A DNA stretch of 64,000 nucleotides, taken from NCBI RefSeq assembly GCF_000377985.1, contig NZ_KB899045.1, positions 62,001 to 126,000 on the forward strand. Direction: 5' to 3'. Below are positions 42,379-52,173 of the stretch, piece after piece. Made by a program: the position numbers and the translations under genes. Position 1 is the first letter of the stretch; each line of letters starts with the position of its first letter. A model generated the notes under the pieces. It made no database searches. It worked only from the letters and a program-made list of their open reading frames with translations, and was not told the origin of the DNA. This stretch comes from Sporolactobacillus vineae DSM 21990 = SL153. GTDB lineage: Bacteria; Bacillota; Bacilli; Bacillales; Sporolactobacillaceae.

Positions 42379-44412
42379 ATGGTAACTGACTATCCATTGC
42401 TTTTTAAACCACTGACGGTTAAAAGAATGACAATTAAGAACCGGATCATCATGCCGCCGATGGGTACCAATTTTGCCAATCTGGATGGAAGTATGAGTGA
42501 AGATCATTTGTCATATTATCGTGACCGGGCCAGGGGGGGTACGGGCCTGATTATTCTTGAAAACGTCTGTATCGACTACCCGATGGGCACGAATGGAACA
42601 ACACAGCTGCGAATGGATAATGATCAGTTTATTCCAGGCCTTTACAAATTTACAGAAACGATGCATGCATATGGCACTTGTGTTTCCGTCCAGATCAACC
42701 ATGCCGGTGCTTCAGCTTATCCCGGACGCCTCAACGGAGCCCGGCCGGTTTCCTCATCTGAGGTTCCATCTAAAAAGGGAGGATCTGTGCCTCGTCCGCT
42801 CAGCCGGGAAGAGATTCTTGCGATTGTCAAAAAATACGGTGAAGCAGCTCGGAGAGCACAGCGCGCCGGGTTTGACTGTGTCGAAATTCATGCCGGCCAT
42901 TCCTACCTGCTGAGCCAGTTTCTATCCCCGTATTACAATCAGCGTCACGATGAATTCGGCGGCAGTCCGGAAAACCGTGCCCGGTTCACCCGAATGGTCA
43001 TTGATGAAGTTCGCCGGCAAGTCGGTCCGCACTTTCCGATTGCGCTGCGCTTCAGTGCCGATGAGTTTGTACCGGGCGGCAATTCACTGGAAGATACGTT
43101 GGCACTGCTGGACTTTCTAAATAACCAGATTGATATCTTCAATGTGTCGGCGGCACTGAATGATTCAATTCAGTACCAGATCGATGAAATGTCACTGAAG
43201 GACGGCTGGCGTGCGTATATGGCAGAAGCTGTGAGGAAAAAGTTTGGAAAAGTTACTGTGACTTCAGGGAATATTCGTACTCCTGCAACAGCCGAGCAGA
43301 TTCTTGAAGACGGACAGGCAGATCTCATTGCTCTCGGCCGCGGGCTTCTGGCGGAACCCTATTGGGTCAACAAAGTTCGGAATGGTCAGGAAGACCTGCT
43401 TAGAAAATGTATTTCCTGCAACATCGGCTGTGCCGACAACCGGATTGCCCAGTGCAAACCGATCCGCTGCACGATTAATCCGGATCTGATCCATGGCGAT
43501 GACTACAAGCTCTATCAAGTTGCCCATCCGGTTCGTGTGACAGTCATCGGCGGCGGTACGGCTGGACTGGAAGCCGCCTGCACCGCAGCAGAAGTTGGCT
43601 GCGACGTTCAGCTATTCGAAGCCAAGCCATATCTTGGTGGGCTTGCCCGCGAGATTTCCAGACTTCCTGATAAGAAAAGAATTGCAGATTTCCCGGATTA
43701 TCTGGAGAACAGAGCAAGGCGGCTGTCCAATCTGAGTATTTCTCTGAACCATCGGGCTACTCTCAACGATGTTGCACAGATGCGCCCGGATATTGTCGTG
43801 ACAGCCAGCGGCGCTACACCGCTCCTTCCGCCGATTACCGGTTTGCATGAGGAACTGGATAAAGCTGACCGGAAAGTATTTTCGGTCTTCGATCTCCTGG
43901 CGGACTTGAAGAGGTTCAGTCCATTTACAGGTAAAAATGTAGCCATTGTCGGCGGCGGAGCAGTTGGCCTCGATGTGGCGGAGTATTTCTCCAGTCGAGG
44001 TGCAGGTTCCGTGTCTATCATTGAAATGCTGCCGGTTCTGGGTAAAGATCTTGATCTGGTTACTAAAGTATCAATGAAGGCGATGCTCAGGAAGTACCAC
44101 GTCAATCAATTCACGAATACCGCTTTGGTACGTGTTGCGGCAGACCATTTCGATGTCCGCGCAGAGGGAGTCGAGCGTTCGGTTAACTTTGATTATGGCT
44201 TTATCTGCCTTGGAATGCGGTCATTCAATCCGATGGGCAAAGAACTGACTGATTTCTGCCTTTCTAATAAGATTGAACAGATAACTATCGGTGACAGTAA
44301 GGCAGCTCGCCGGTTGATTAACGGCACTCAGGAAGGAAGAAACATTCTTAAAACGATTGAGAAAGTTGACAGTCTGAAGAGTGGTTTTCCTGTTGCTGTC
44401 GGGATAAAGTGA
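42379..44412 (+). CDS. Flavin/iron-sulfur ene-reductase (2,4-dienoyl-CoA reductase / old yellow enzyme family)
   Basis: 677-residue NAD(P)H enzyme: an N-terminal FMN TIM barrel (LFKPLTVKRMTIKNRIIMPPMGT; EIHAGHSYLLSQFLSP), a 4Fe-4S ligand set CISCNIGC...CTIN near residues 341-367, and a C-terminal FAD/NAD domain (VIGGGTAGLEAA; VAIVGGGAVGLDVAEYF). Such enzymes reduce activated C=C bonds. Next to shikimate dehydrogenase and carriers it likely reduces the cyclohexene ring of shikimate or dehydroshikimate, using it as an electron sink (inference; a homologue sits in the Listeria qui cluster). GAGGAGTG precedes the ATG. Confidence 0.88.
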   Translation: MVTDYPLLFKPLTVKRMTIKNRIIMPPMGTNFANLDGSMSEDHLSYYRDRARGGTGLIILENVCIDYPMGTNGTTQLRMDNDQFIPGLYKFTETMHAYGTCVSVQINHAGASAYPGRLNGARPVSSSEVPSKKGGSVPRPLSREEILAIVKKYGEAARRAQRAGFDCVEIHAGHSYLLSQFLSPYYNQRHDEFGGSPENRARFTRMVIDEVRRQVGPHFPIALRFSADEFVPGGNSLEDTLALLDFLNNQIDIFNVSAALNDSIQYQIDEMSLKDGWRAYMAEAVRKKFGKVTVTSGNIRTPATAEQILEDGQADLIALGRGLLAEPYWVNKVRNGQEDLLRKCISCNIGCADNRIAQCKPIRCTINPDLIHGDDYKLYQVAHPVRVTVIGGGTAGLEAACTAAEVGCDVQLFEAKPYLGGLAREISRLPDKKRIADFPDYLENRARRLSNLSISLNHRATLNDVAQMRPDIVVTASGATPLLPPITGLHEELDKADRKVFSVFDLLADLKRFSPFTGKNVAIVGGGAVGLDVAEYFSSRGAGSVSIIEMLPVLGKDLDLVTKVSMKAMLRKYHVNQFTNTALVRVAADHFDVRAEGVERSVNFDYGFICLGMRSFNPMGKELTDFCLSNKIEQITIGDSKAARRLINGTQEGRNILKTIEKVDSLKSGFPVAVGIK

Positions 44413-44481
44413 TCTATGGATCGCTGTTTCCGGCACGACATCAAATAAATCTATTAACGATCAGGAAGGGAACGATGACTT

Positions 44482-45387
44482 ATGACTGAAAGAATCACTG
44501 GACACACTGAATTGATTGGACTAATTGCCACACCGATCCGGCACAGCCTTTCGCCGACGATGCACAATGAGGCTTTTGCAAAACTGGGACTGGATTATGT
44601 TTATCTGGCTTTTGAAGTAAACAACCAGGAATTACCTGACGTCATCAAAGGTTTTCGTGCACTCAAACTACGCGGCTGGAATGTTTCCATGCCGAATAAA
44701 CGTCTGATCGGCAACTATCTTGACAAACTAACTCCGGCAGCTCAACTTGTCGGTGCAGTAAATACGGTCGTCAATGACCACGGTGTTCTGACCGGTGACA
44801 TCACTGACGGAACGGGCTATATGAGAAATCTGAAAGAAAACGGTGTGGACATTATTGGCAAGAAAATTACCATTGTCGGAGCAGGAGGCGCCGCGACGGC
44901 CATCTGTGTACAGGCCGCACTCGATGGCGTCCGGGAAATCTCAATTTTTAACCGGAAAGACGAGTTCTATGAAAATGGTAAAAGGACTGTGGAAAAAATC
45001 AATTCAAAGACCTCCTGCAGGGCAACCCTGTTTGACCTTAATGATACGGAACGTCTGCGGACAGAAATTGCCGACAGCGTCCTATTCGGAAACGCCACCG
45101 GAGTCGGCATGAAACCTCTGGAGGGGCAGAGTGTGATCAAGGATCCGTCAATGCTGCGGCCCGATCTTATTGTTACTGATGTTGTTTACAGCCCGAGGCA
45201 GTCGAAATTGCTCCAGATCGCTGAAGCACAAGGATGCCGCTTTTTTAATGGACTCGGCATGATGCTCTGGCAGGGGGCACGGGCATTTGAAATCTGGACA
45301 GGGAAACAAATGCCGGTCGATTATATCCGGTCATTACCATTCCTGGCCGACGACACTAAGAAAGGTTCTGCCTCATCTGCCAGGTGA
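44482..45387 (+). CDS. aroE: Shikimate/quinate 5-dehydrogenase
   Basis: 301-residue NAD(P)-dependent dehydrogenase interconverting 3-dehydroshikimate and shikimate, or 3-dehydroquinate and quinate. Substrate motif SLSPTMHNEAF, catalytic Lys in NVSMPNK, Asp in DITDGTGY, cofactor motif IVGAGGAATAI. The NVSMPNK form is that of YdiB/quinate-using enzymes rather than the NVTIPHK of biosynthetic AroE, which fits a catabolic cluster. GGAAGGGA lies upstream. Confidence 0.92.
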   Translation: MTERITGHTELIGLIATPIRHSLSPTMHNEAFAKLGLDYVYLAFEVNNQELPDVIKGFRALKLRGWNVSMPNKRLIGNYLDKLTPAAQLVGAVNTVVNDHGVLTGDITDGTGYMRNLKENGVDIIGKKITIVGAGGAATAICVQAALDGVREISIFNRKDEFYENGKRTVEKINSKTSCRATLFDLNDTERLRTEIADSVLFGNATGVGMKPLEGQSVIKDPSMLRPDLIVTDVVYSPRQSKLLQIAEAQGCRFFNGLGMMLWQGARAFEIWTGKQMPVDYIRSLPFLADDTKKGSASSAR

Positions 45388-45422
45388 TAAAAAAGAGAGC
45401 AATTGATGCTCTTACATTCGTA

Positions 45423-45438
45423 TGTGAATTAAATCACA
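45423..45438 (+). promoter_or_regulatory. CRP/FNR-type palindrome 4 (before first MFS gene)
   Basis: TGTGAATTAAATCACA, an exact TGTGA-N6-TCACA match, in the 133-bp gap after aroE. It implies separate control of the transporter pair and aroD. Confidence 0.75.
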
Positions 45439-45520
45439 TTTTATCCTGCGCTTTTGTCATAGACAGGCATCATGTGTTTGCTATCCTGAATTCACTTTCT
45501 AAAAAGAGGGGTTGTCTCGG

Positions 45521-46738
45521 ATGAAAAATAAATATTTTCCTACTGTACTTGGCCTCTATATCAACTACTTTGTTCATGGCATGGGCGTGATCATTCTGGC
45601 ACAGAATATGGATGCGCTGGCGAAACAATGGAATACAAATGTCGGCGGTGTCGCTATTGTCATCTCTGCCCTGGGCATCGGACGTCTGCTGGTCTTGTTT
45701 GTTTCCGGAATTCTGTCGGATAAATTCGGCCGAAAACCATTTGTATTTCTCGGCCTGACGACTTACATCTGTTTCTTTGTCGGTATCCTGATCAGTCCGA
45801 ATATTGCTGTTGCCTATCTCTTCGGCATCCTGGCCGGTGTGGCAAATTCATTTCTGGACTGCGGAACGTATCCTGCCCTGATGGAAGCCTATCCGGAATC
45901 GGCATCAACCGCGAATATTATGCTGAAGGCATTTATTTCCGGCGGTCAGTTTCTCCTTCCACTGATCATTAGTCTGTTTGTTGCAGCAAATATCTGGTTC
46001 GGCTGGTCATTTCTGATTGCAGCGATCATTCTTGCTGCCAATGCCATTTTCCTGTTCCGCCGGCCTTTCCCGCCGATGCGGCAAAAAAGCCAGAATGATG
46101 GCGGAGCGAGTCAGGCTGCAACGATTCACTTTGTCGAAAAACCGAAATTTTGGATTGAAGGCGTTTGCTTTTGCCTGTACGGTTATATTTCACAGGCAAC
46201 ATTTTACCTCGTCAGTCAGTGGCTGACGAAATATGGGAGCAGCGTCGCAGGAATGAGTGATACATCTTCGCGTGCACTGATGAGTTATTACGCGATTGGT
46301 TCCATCATCTGCGTATTCGTCACGGCAGTACTTGTAAAAAGATTTCATACGCTGTTCTTTCTGGTTGGTTACACATTCATTTCTATGATCGCTCTGCTGA
46401 CACTTGTTCTCTTTCCCGATCCAGCCGTTTGTGTTGCTTTCTCATTTGTAATCGGTTATTCGGCGGCCGGCGGTGTGATGCAGCTGGCTCTTGTCCTTAT
46501 GGCGGAAGTATTTCCCAAAGGGAAGGGAACGATTACCGGCACATTTTACACACTGGGCAGTATTGCCTCATTTACGATCCCTTTAATTACCGGCAGTCTG
46601 TCCAACACAAGCATCGCCAGTATCATGGTTTTCGACACGTGGATTGCAGCAGCCGGATTTGTGCTGGCACTGATCATTGCGTATCGTTATCATAAGGTCA
46701 TCCGCATTGTCCCGGACGCTGAAGAAAAAGTTTCATAA
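45521..46738 (+). CDS. MFS transporter, likely shikimate/quinate
   Basis: 405-residue 12-helix carrier (YINYFVHGMGVIILAQNMDAL; GILSDKFGRKP loop motif). It is a clear relative of the carrier half of the fusion at 14125 and of the next gene, but ends at residue 405 with no extra domain. ATG 45521 is used because AGAGGGG lies 9 nt upstream. Position in the shikimate cluster suggests uptake of quinate or shikimate. Confidence 0.85.
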   Translation: MKNKYFPTVLGLYINYFVHGMGVIILAQNMDALAKQWNTNVGGVAIVISALGIGRLLVLFVSGILSDKFGRKPFVFLGLTTYICFFVGILISPNIAVAYLFGILAGVANSFLDCGTYPALMEAYPESASTANIMLKAFISGGQFLLPLIISLFVAANIWFGWSFLIAAIILAANAIFLFRRPFPPMRQKSQNDGGASQAATIHFVEKPKFWIEGVCFCLYGYISQATFYLVSQWLTKYGSSVAGMSDTSSRALMSYYAIGSIICVFVTAVLVKRFHTLFFLVGYTFISMIALLTLVLFPDPAVCVAFSFVIGYSAAGGVMQLALVLMAEVFPKGKGTITGTFYTLGSIASFTIPLITGSLSNTSIASIMVFDTWIAAAGFVLALIIAYRYHKVIRIVPDAEEKVS

Positions 46739-46800
46739 AGAAAAAGCGGGCAATGGCGCAGAGCCTCAGTTTGTCAGAAGTAATCCGGGAGGCGTAGAAG

Positions 46801-48036
46801 GTGAAGAGAAAAGACGGCTATACTTTTTCGGCAGTTTGCTGTTACAGCGCATATTTTGCATTTGGTATGGCTTATATTATGCTGGCACAGAACATGAGCT
46901 TTCTGCAGGCGCAGTTTCACACAGACGCGGCTGGAATCAGTTTCATGATTGCCGCATTCGGACTGGGCAGATTGTGTACGGTATTTATCGACGGCATGAT
47001 TGTCGACAAAATCGGCCGCAAAGGAATGATTATGATTGGAACGATATTCATGGCTGCTTTCCTTTTCGGTGTTCCACTGGCACCCAGCTATTTTGTAGCA
47101 CTGTGCTTTTCAGCATTCGGCGGGCTGTCGATCGCCTGTCTGGATACAGGCACTTATCCTTCACTCATGGAGTTTTTTCCAAAGTACGGCAGCTCTTCAA
47201 CGGTAATTCTGAAAGCAATTATCTCTTTCGGTTCGGCACTGCTGCCGCTGCTGATTATCTTCCTCAATAAAGAGAATTTGTTTTACGGACTGGCTTTCTT
47301 TTTGCCCGGACTGATCTATATCACTTTATTTCTGTTATTGATCAGAGCGCCTTTTCCAAGAAAAGAATCTGCGGTAGTTTCCGGAAAGACGCCGCCGCAT
47401 GTCCGTTTTAAAAAGAAACCAAAATTCTGGCTGGATGGAGCAGCATTTGTTCTGATTGGATTTACAGCACCCGGGTTGCTCTATATTATGGGAACATGGC
47501 TGCCGACCTATGGGCAGCAGGTGACCGGTATGGAGCTTGGCCAATCACTGAAGCTTGTCAGCTATTACAATATGGGTGCGATTCTATCGGTTGTCTGTCT
47601 GGCATTATTGCTGATGAAGGTGCTGAGGCCGGTGACAATCCTGGCCGTGTTCCCGGTGGCATCCTTTTTGTCGACCGTGCTGTTTATGATCACCCGTTCC
47701 TTCGCAGTCGCTGACTTTGCAGCATTTTTAATCGGTGTGTTTACCGCCGGAGTCTTTCAACTGTGTATTGCCGTTTTCTGCGAATTTTTTTGGAATCGCA
47801 AGGGGACCGTTACCGGTACAATCGACACTGCCACAGGAATTGCCCAGGCAGGAATTCCGTTTGTCACCGGACTGATCCTGCGAAATACGGATATTCAGGG
47901 CGTTTTCTTCTTCTCCCTGGCGGTTAACGGAATGGGCATACTGCTCGGTTTACTGGTCAACTATCGTTACAGGAGATTGCTCGCCGGCAGAGATGATGAA
48001 CTGGAACCGAAGTCTGCAGAAGCTGTGAATCGGTAA
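46801..48036 (+). CDS. MFS transporter, second copy in shikimate cluster
   Basis: 411-residue carrier (AFGMAYIMLAQNMSFLQAQF; DGMIVDKIGRKG). Same subfamily as the preceding gene but diverged, so probably an old tandem duplication with a different substrate or direction (for example product export). GTG start with GGGAGG 10 nt upstream. Confidence 0.84.
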   Translation: MKRKDGYTFSAVCCYSAYFAFGMAYIMLAQNMSFLQAQFHTDAAGISFMIAAFGLGRLCTVFIDGMIVDKIGRKGMIMIGTIFMAAFLFGVPLAPSYFVALCFSAFGGLSIACLDTGTYPSLMEFFPKYGSSSTVILKAIISFGSALLPLLIIFLNKENLFYGLAFFLPGLIYITLFLLLIRAPFPRKESAVVSGKTPPHVRFKKKPKFWLDGAAFVLIGFTAPGLLYIMGTWLPTYGQQVTGMELGQSLKLVSYYNMGAILSVVCLALLLMKVLRPVTILAVFPVASFLSTVLFMITRSFAVADFAAFLIGVFTAGVFQLCIAVFCEFFWNRKGTVTGTIDTATGIAQAGIPFVTGLILRNTDIQGVFFFSLAVNGMGILLGLLVNYRYRRLLAGRDDELEPKSAEAVNR

Positions 48037-48055
48037 AGAGAGTGGAGTGAGACAT

Positions 48056-48823
48056 ATGAGAACTGTAAAAGTAAAGAACGTGGAAATCGGCGCGGGAAGT
48101 CCGAAAATAGCAATTCCAATTGTCGGGAAAAAGCTGGCCGATTTGAAGAGAGAGGTTTCTCTGGTTCGGAATCTTCCGGCTGACCTTATTGAATGGCGGG
48201 TTGATTTTCTTGAAAAAGGAGACGATCCCGGCATTGTCGGGCAGGCGGCTGAGAAGCTGCGGACATGGATTCCGGATCTTCCGGTTCTGTTCACTTTCCG
48301 CACGGCAGATGAAGGAGGAGAGAAGGCGATTCTTCCTGAAAACTATGTGACGCTGAACCGAAAAATGATCCGGAGCGGGCTTATCGATCTTGTAGACGTC
48401 GAACTGTTCCGCGGTGATGCCGTTGTGCATAAAATTGTTGAGGAAGCGCATCAGTACGGTGTGAAAGTGATTCTTTCCAATCATGAATTTCATAAGACGC
48501 CAAGGGTAGAGGAGATTATCCGTCGTCTTTGCCTGATGCAGACGCTCGGTGCGGATATTTCGAAAATAGCGGTCATGCCTGAATCAGCAGATGATGTTCT
48601 CGTTCTGCTCCGGGCAACCAATCTGATGCGGACTACATTTGCCGATCGGCCGTTCATAACGATGTCTATGTCCGGACAAGGCGTGGTGAGCCGGTTGACG
48701 GGCGAGCTTTTCGGATCGGCACTTTCTTTCGGGTGTGCGGAAAAACCGTCCGCTCCCGGTCAGGTCCGCGCCGATCAGCTGGCCGGACTGCTGAACTTTT
48801 TCCATCAACAGTCGGCGCGATGA
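48056..48823 (+). CDS. aroD: 3-dehydroquinate dehydratase, type I
   Basis: 255-residue Schiff-base enzyme converting 3-dehydroquinate and 3-dehydroshikimate. EWRVDFLE, catalytic His in ILSNHEFHKTP and the Schiff-base Lys in ISKIAVMPES are visible. ATG 48056 is preferred over GTG 48047, since GGAG is 8 nt upstream. It ends the shikimate cluster and, with the dehydrogenase, would link quinate to shikimate. Confidence 0.94.
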   Translation: MRTVKVKNVEIGAGSPKIAIPIVGKKLADLKREVSLVRNLPADLIEWRVDFLEKGDDPGIVGQAAEKLRTWIPDLPVLFTFRTADEGGEKAILPENYVTLNRKMIRSGLIDLVDVELFRGDAVVHKIVEEAHQYGVKVILSNHEFHKTPRVEEIIRRLCLMQTLGADISKIAVMPESADDVLVLLRATNLMRTTFADRPFITMSMSGQGVVSRLTGELFGSALSFGCAEKPSAPGQVRADQLAGLLNFFHQQSAR

Positions 48824-48836
48824 TCGCGAAGGCATT

Positions 48837-48880
48837 AAAAAGCAGTGGCTGAACCCCAATGGTTCAGCCACTGCTTTTTA
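48837..48880. terminator. Bidirectional terminator between aroD and the ABC transporter gene
   Basis: Perfect stem of at least 14 bp, AGCAGTGGCTGAAC and its complement, with A5 before and T5 after; serves the two convergent genes. Confidence 0.9.
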
Positions 48881-48961
48881 TAAAGGTTGCCAGCGAAGAA
48901 AACCTGGCTATTCATTGCCGGGATAAATCCGCGCCCGGGCAATCCGGAAACTTTCGGCAAG

Positions 48962-50944
48962 TTAATCTGCGGACAGCGCATCAATGGGATTAAGCCGTGA
49001 AGCGCGTCTTGCCGGGAGGAGTGCGGCAATAAATGAGATCAGCAGCGCGATGATCACGATTGAGACAATATTGGCTGCTGAAATCTGAACCATGTTGAAT
49101 TTAACAATTTTATAGAGTATGTGGTTGAGCAGCATGCTGAAGCCATAAGCCAGGATAAGCGCAAGTCCTGCTGAAAACAAGCCGATCAGAATCGATTCAG
49201 CCGTAAACAATCGGCGTATATCCTTTCTGCGTTCGCCGAGTGCGCGCAGAATACCGATTTCTTTTGTTCGCTCAGACACTGACATATACATAGTTACGAT
49301 GATCATGAGTGCAGAAACGATGAGCGAAATGCCGGCAATCGCTGAGAGGACGATTGAGGCAATCTGGACATATTGATTCACCGTATCGAGAATATTGCCG
49401 ACTGTGATCGCGCCGTAGGTGTATTTACCGTTATCCTTTAATCCCTGGATCGTCTTAGCCACCTGTTTGACATAAGTTGACTTCGTCACATTAACGGACA
49501 CATAGTTTGCCTCGGTCACACCATTCTTTTTTTCGATCATCCGGCGCATCGTATGATAGTTGGTCGCTGCCGGCAGCGTCTGGGCATTGCTTGTGAATCC
49601 GACAACTTTAAGCTTTCCGGTAATTTGAACAGGCTGGTTTTTCTTGTTGATCCATTGCATCGTCAGCCGGACTGTTTTCCCACGAAGCTGTTTATAGGTT
49701 TTGGCGCTGGAAAGTGCAATCGCCTGATTCTTATTGATCACAATTTCGTTGTCTCCGGGGATATGCCCGTTCTTTACGGTGTCGCCGGCAAAGCCCTTGG
49801 TCCATGTCTGGATCCCCGAGCCGTTTGAATTCTTCCCATTATAAGAAACGGTATAAGTACTTAGCTGATAACCAGGCTCGACCTTATTGACGTGTTTTAA
49901 GTGGCGCAGGCGGTTTACCTGATTGTCGGTAAGCAGAAGTTTGGACGGATCACTGGCAAACTGCTGCATTGATTGCTGCAATTCAGTGCTGCTCATTTTT
50001 TTACCAGCGGGGTTCTTTAGTACAGTTACCGAATCGGGATTGACCATTGAGTTGATTTGATCCTGGAGGAAAGCATTAATCCCATTGCCCAGACCGCTGA
50101 AGCTCAGCACCGCGAACAGCCCGATGGCCGTTCCCAGCATGATGATCGAATTGCGCCAGAAATTAAATGTGAGGTGTCTGAACGCATTGGTGTAACTCGC
50201 TCCGGCAGAAAGAGGCTTTGACCGGAATCCGGACTGAGCTTCTCCTGCAACGGGATAGGCCGGTTTCAGGCGCTTGTCGCCATCGATTTTTCCGTCGGTG
50301 AGATGGACGATACGAGTCCCATGGTTAGCCACCTCCTGGGAGTGAGTCACGGTGATGACCAGTTTTCCCTCCGCTGCGATCTGGTCCAGAAGTTTAAGAA
50401 CCTCTGCGGTGTTCCCGGAGTCCAGAGCGCCTGTAGGTTCATCGGCAATGATGATTTCAGGATCGCCGGCCAGAGCACGGGCAATGGCTACACGCTGCTT
50501 CTGGCCGCCTGAGAGCTGATTCGGTCGTTTCTTTAATTGATCGCCCAGACCGACCTTCTTGAGCAATGAGATTGCCCGTTTCTTTCGCTGGCTTCCGGTG
50601 AGTGTCGTCATGTCCAGGGACATTAAAACATTTTCAACGATGTTTAGATGGGTGATCAGGTTATATGATTGGTAGATGTAGCCGATCGTACTGCGACGGT
50701 AGTTGTCCAGCTGTTTTTCTTTAGTATGATCCAGCAGTTTTCCCTCGACGGTTACCTTACCGGTGAATTTACGATCCAATCCGGCAATGATGTTCATCAA
50801 GGTTGATTTGCCGCCCCCGGATTCACCTAAAATCGATACGAATTCACCGCGATCCAGCTGAAGATCAATACCTTTCAGGACAGGGAATTCTTCTTTTCCT
50901 AAAAAGTACGACTTGTGGACATCTTGCAATTCGAGAAAGGGCAT
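48962..50944 (-). CDS. MacB-like ABC transporter, fused ATPase and FtsX-type permease
   Basis: 660 residues. N-terminal ATPase: Walker A GESGGGKS, signature [15 protein letters not shown], Walker [13 protein letters not shown]. One membrane helix near 270, then an extracellular domain of about 220 residues and three C-terminal helices with the FtsX motif ([20 protein letters not shown]). TAGGAGGAG precedes the ATG. Relatives export peptides, lipids or drugs, or transmit signals. Divergent from a TetR regulator with a shared palindrome, so probably inducible detoxification (inference). Confidence 0.9.
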   Translation of the reverse strand: MPFLELQDVHKSYFLGKEEFPVLKGIDLQLDRGEFVSILGESGGGKSTLMNIIAGLDRKFTGKVTVEGKLLDHTKEKQLDNYRRSTIGYIYQSYNLITHLNIVENVLMSLDMTTLTGSQRKKRAISLLKKVGLGDQLKKRPNQLSGGQKQRVAIARALAGDPEIIIADEPTGALDSGNTAEVLKLLDQIAAEGKLVITVTHSQEVANHGTRIVHLTDGKIDGDKRLKPAYPVAGEAQSGFRSKPLSAGASYTNAFRHLTFNFWRNSIIMLGTAIGLFAVLSFSGLGNGINAFLQDQINSMVNPDSVTVLKNPAGKKMSSTELQQSMQQFASDPSKLLLTDNQVNRLRHLKHVNKVEPGYQLSTYTVSYNGKNSNGSGIQTWTKGFAGDTVKNGHIPGDNEIVINKNQAIALSSAKTYKQLRGKTVRLTMQWINKKNQPVQITGKLKVVGFTSNAQTLPAATNYHTMRRMIEKKNGVTEANYVSVNVTKSTYVKQVAKTIQGLKDNGKYTYGAITVGNILDTVNQYVQIASIVLSAIAGISLIVSALMIIVTMYMSVSERTKEIGILRALGERRKDIRRLFTAESILIGLFSAGLALILAYGFSMLLNHILYKIVKFNMVQISAANIVSIVIIALLISFIAALLPARRASRLNPIDALSAD

Positions 50945-50984
50945 AAGTCTCCTCCTATTTCAGTATCTCGGATTAATATACGAA

Positions 50985-51020
50985 AACTAAAACTTTAAGT
51001 CAACCTTGTTTTAGTTTTTT
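50985..51020. promoter_or_regulatory. Probable TetR-type operator
   Basis: Inverted repeat AAAACTAAAAC / GTTTTAGTTTT, 11-bp perfect arms with a 14-bp spacer, in the gap between the divergent transporter and regulator genes. Confidence 0.65.
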
Positions 51021-51103
51021 TGACAAAATGCAAGATTGTTTTTACAATTATTTTTACAAAGAAAGAATGAGAAATGAGAATAGAAGTGCGGAAGTGAGCA
51101 GAT

Positions 51104-51748
51104 ATGAAACGAAGCGAGCGAAGGGACATGATGCGCGAACGCATTTTACAGACCGCTTCTGAACTGTATTTAAAGACAGATCCGGAGAAAGTCAGAATGC
51201 GTGAATTAGCGCGCACTATTGGCATTTCATCGGCAACGCTTTACAGCTATTTTTCAAGCAAAGACGAGTTATCAAGGGCAGTGGTGATGCGAATACTCAC
51301 CCGGTATCAGAAGACGATTATCGATGATTTAAATGATCCGACGCGGACATTCCCGGAGATCCTGCAGCGTATGCAACGTTTTTCGAGACGAGCACGCAAT
51401 AATATGAATATGAAAACGATGGATCTGTTCTTTAAAATATATCAGGACGACAATCATGAAATGAACCGGCTATTTGACAGTCAGAGCCGTTTCTGGCGGC
51501 GGTTTGTTGCACGCGGACGGGCGGACGGCTACATTGCCGAGGATCTAAGCGACACTGCGGTTTTTATTTACATAGACATGTTCTCCCAATACTTTCGCAA
51601 TCAGGAACATATGGATAAGTTCAGGATGACCCCTCAATTATGGCAGAAAATAGATCATGAACTGGACAAGATGTTTTTTCGGGGACTGCTTGGTATCGGC
51701 AATGATTGTATTGGGTGTAAAACAAAGCCTGAGAAAAATTCTGATTGA
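51104..51748 (+). CDS. TetR/AcrR family transcriptional regulator
   Basis: 214-residue repressor. Helix-turn-helix: RERILQTASELYLKTDPEKVRMRELARTIGISSATLYSYFSSKDEL (residues about 11-56). The C-terminal half is a ligand-binding helical domain ending in a Cys-containing tail (NDCIGCKTKPEKNSD). Divergent from the MacB-like gene, with the palindrome between them; it probably represses that gene and itself. ATG follows GAAGTGAG, a weak ribosome site. Confidence 0.9.
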   Translation: MKRSERRDMMRERILQTASELYLKTDPEKVRMRELARTIGISSATLYSYFSSKDELSRAVVMRILTRYQKTIIDDLNDPTRTFPEILQRMQRFSRRARNNMNMKTMDLFFKIYQDDNHEMNRLFDSQSRFWRRFVARGRADGYIAEDLSDTAVFIYIDMFSQYFRNQEHMDKFRMTPQLWQKIDHELDKMFFRGLLGIGNDCIGCKTKPEKNSD

Positions 51749-51793
51749 GTTTGAAATCAGCGAGGATGATCAAGTTGTAAGTGTTAACCGCGA

Positions 51794-52173
51794 TCAATAC
51801 ATTGCAACATCTCTTAAATTGATCTTATATGTACCTTTAAAAGTCAGCTCCGGATTCTGAATCATATGGATATTCACAATCTCGCTGTTGGATATCCGGA
51901 TGAAGTCACTTGGATTCAGAAGGTTTTCCAATTGATTACAGACGTTTGCGGATTTCATAGACGTGTTCCATTGTTTGTGCCCGGACTCGTTGGTTGTCCG
52001 TAAAAAAACGAATAATTTCGTCAGGATCCAGTGGAGTCAGCTTTTCATGATCATAGCCGAAAATTGGCAGTTAATGATTTAATCGCCTCGTTCACTTCTC
52101 CGGTTATTGACGATATATGAATCACGGCATATGGGAATGGAGCATCATGATCAATTCGGACATCAATTTTCAT
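51794..52173 (-). pseudogene. Broken LytTR-family regulator
   Basis: Minus-strand remnant. It starts with a good AGGTG site and ATG 52173 (MKIDVRIDHDAPFPYAVIH) and hits a stop at 52051 after 40 codons. A shifted frame continues with GYDHEKLTPLDPDEIIRFF and VYEIRKRL to a stop at 51936; removing one A there restores YQLENLLNPSDFIRISNSEI, the hallmark of LytTR DNA-binding domains, until a stop at 51794. At least two frameshifts are seen. No DUF3021 partner gene is found. It fills most of the 51749-52376 gap; the rest of that gap holds nothing I recognise. Confidence 0.75.
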
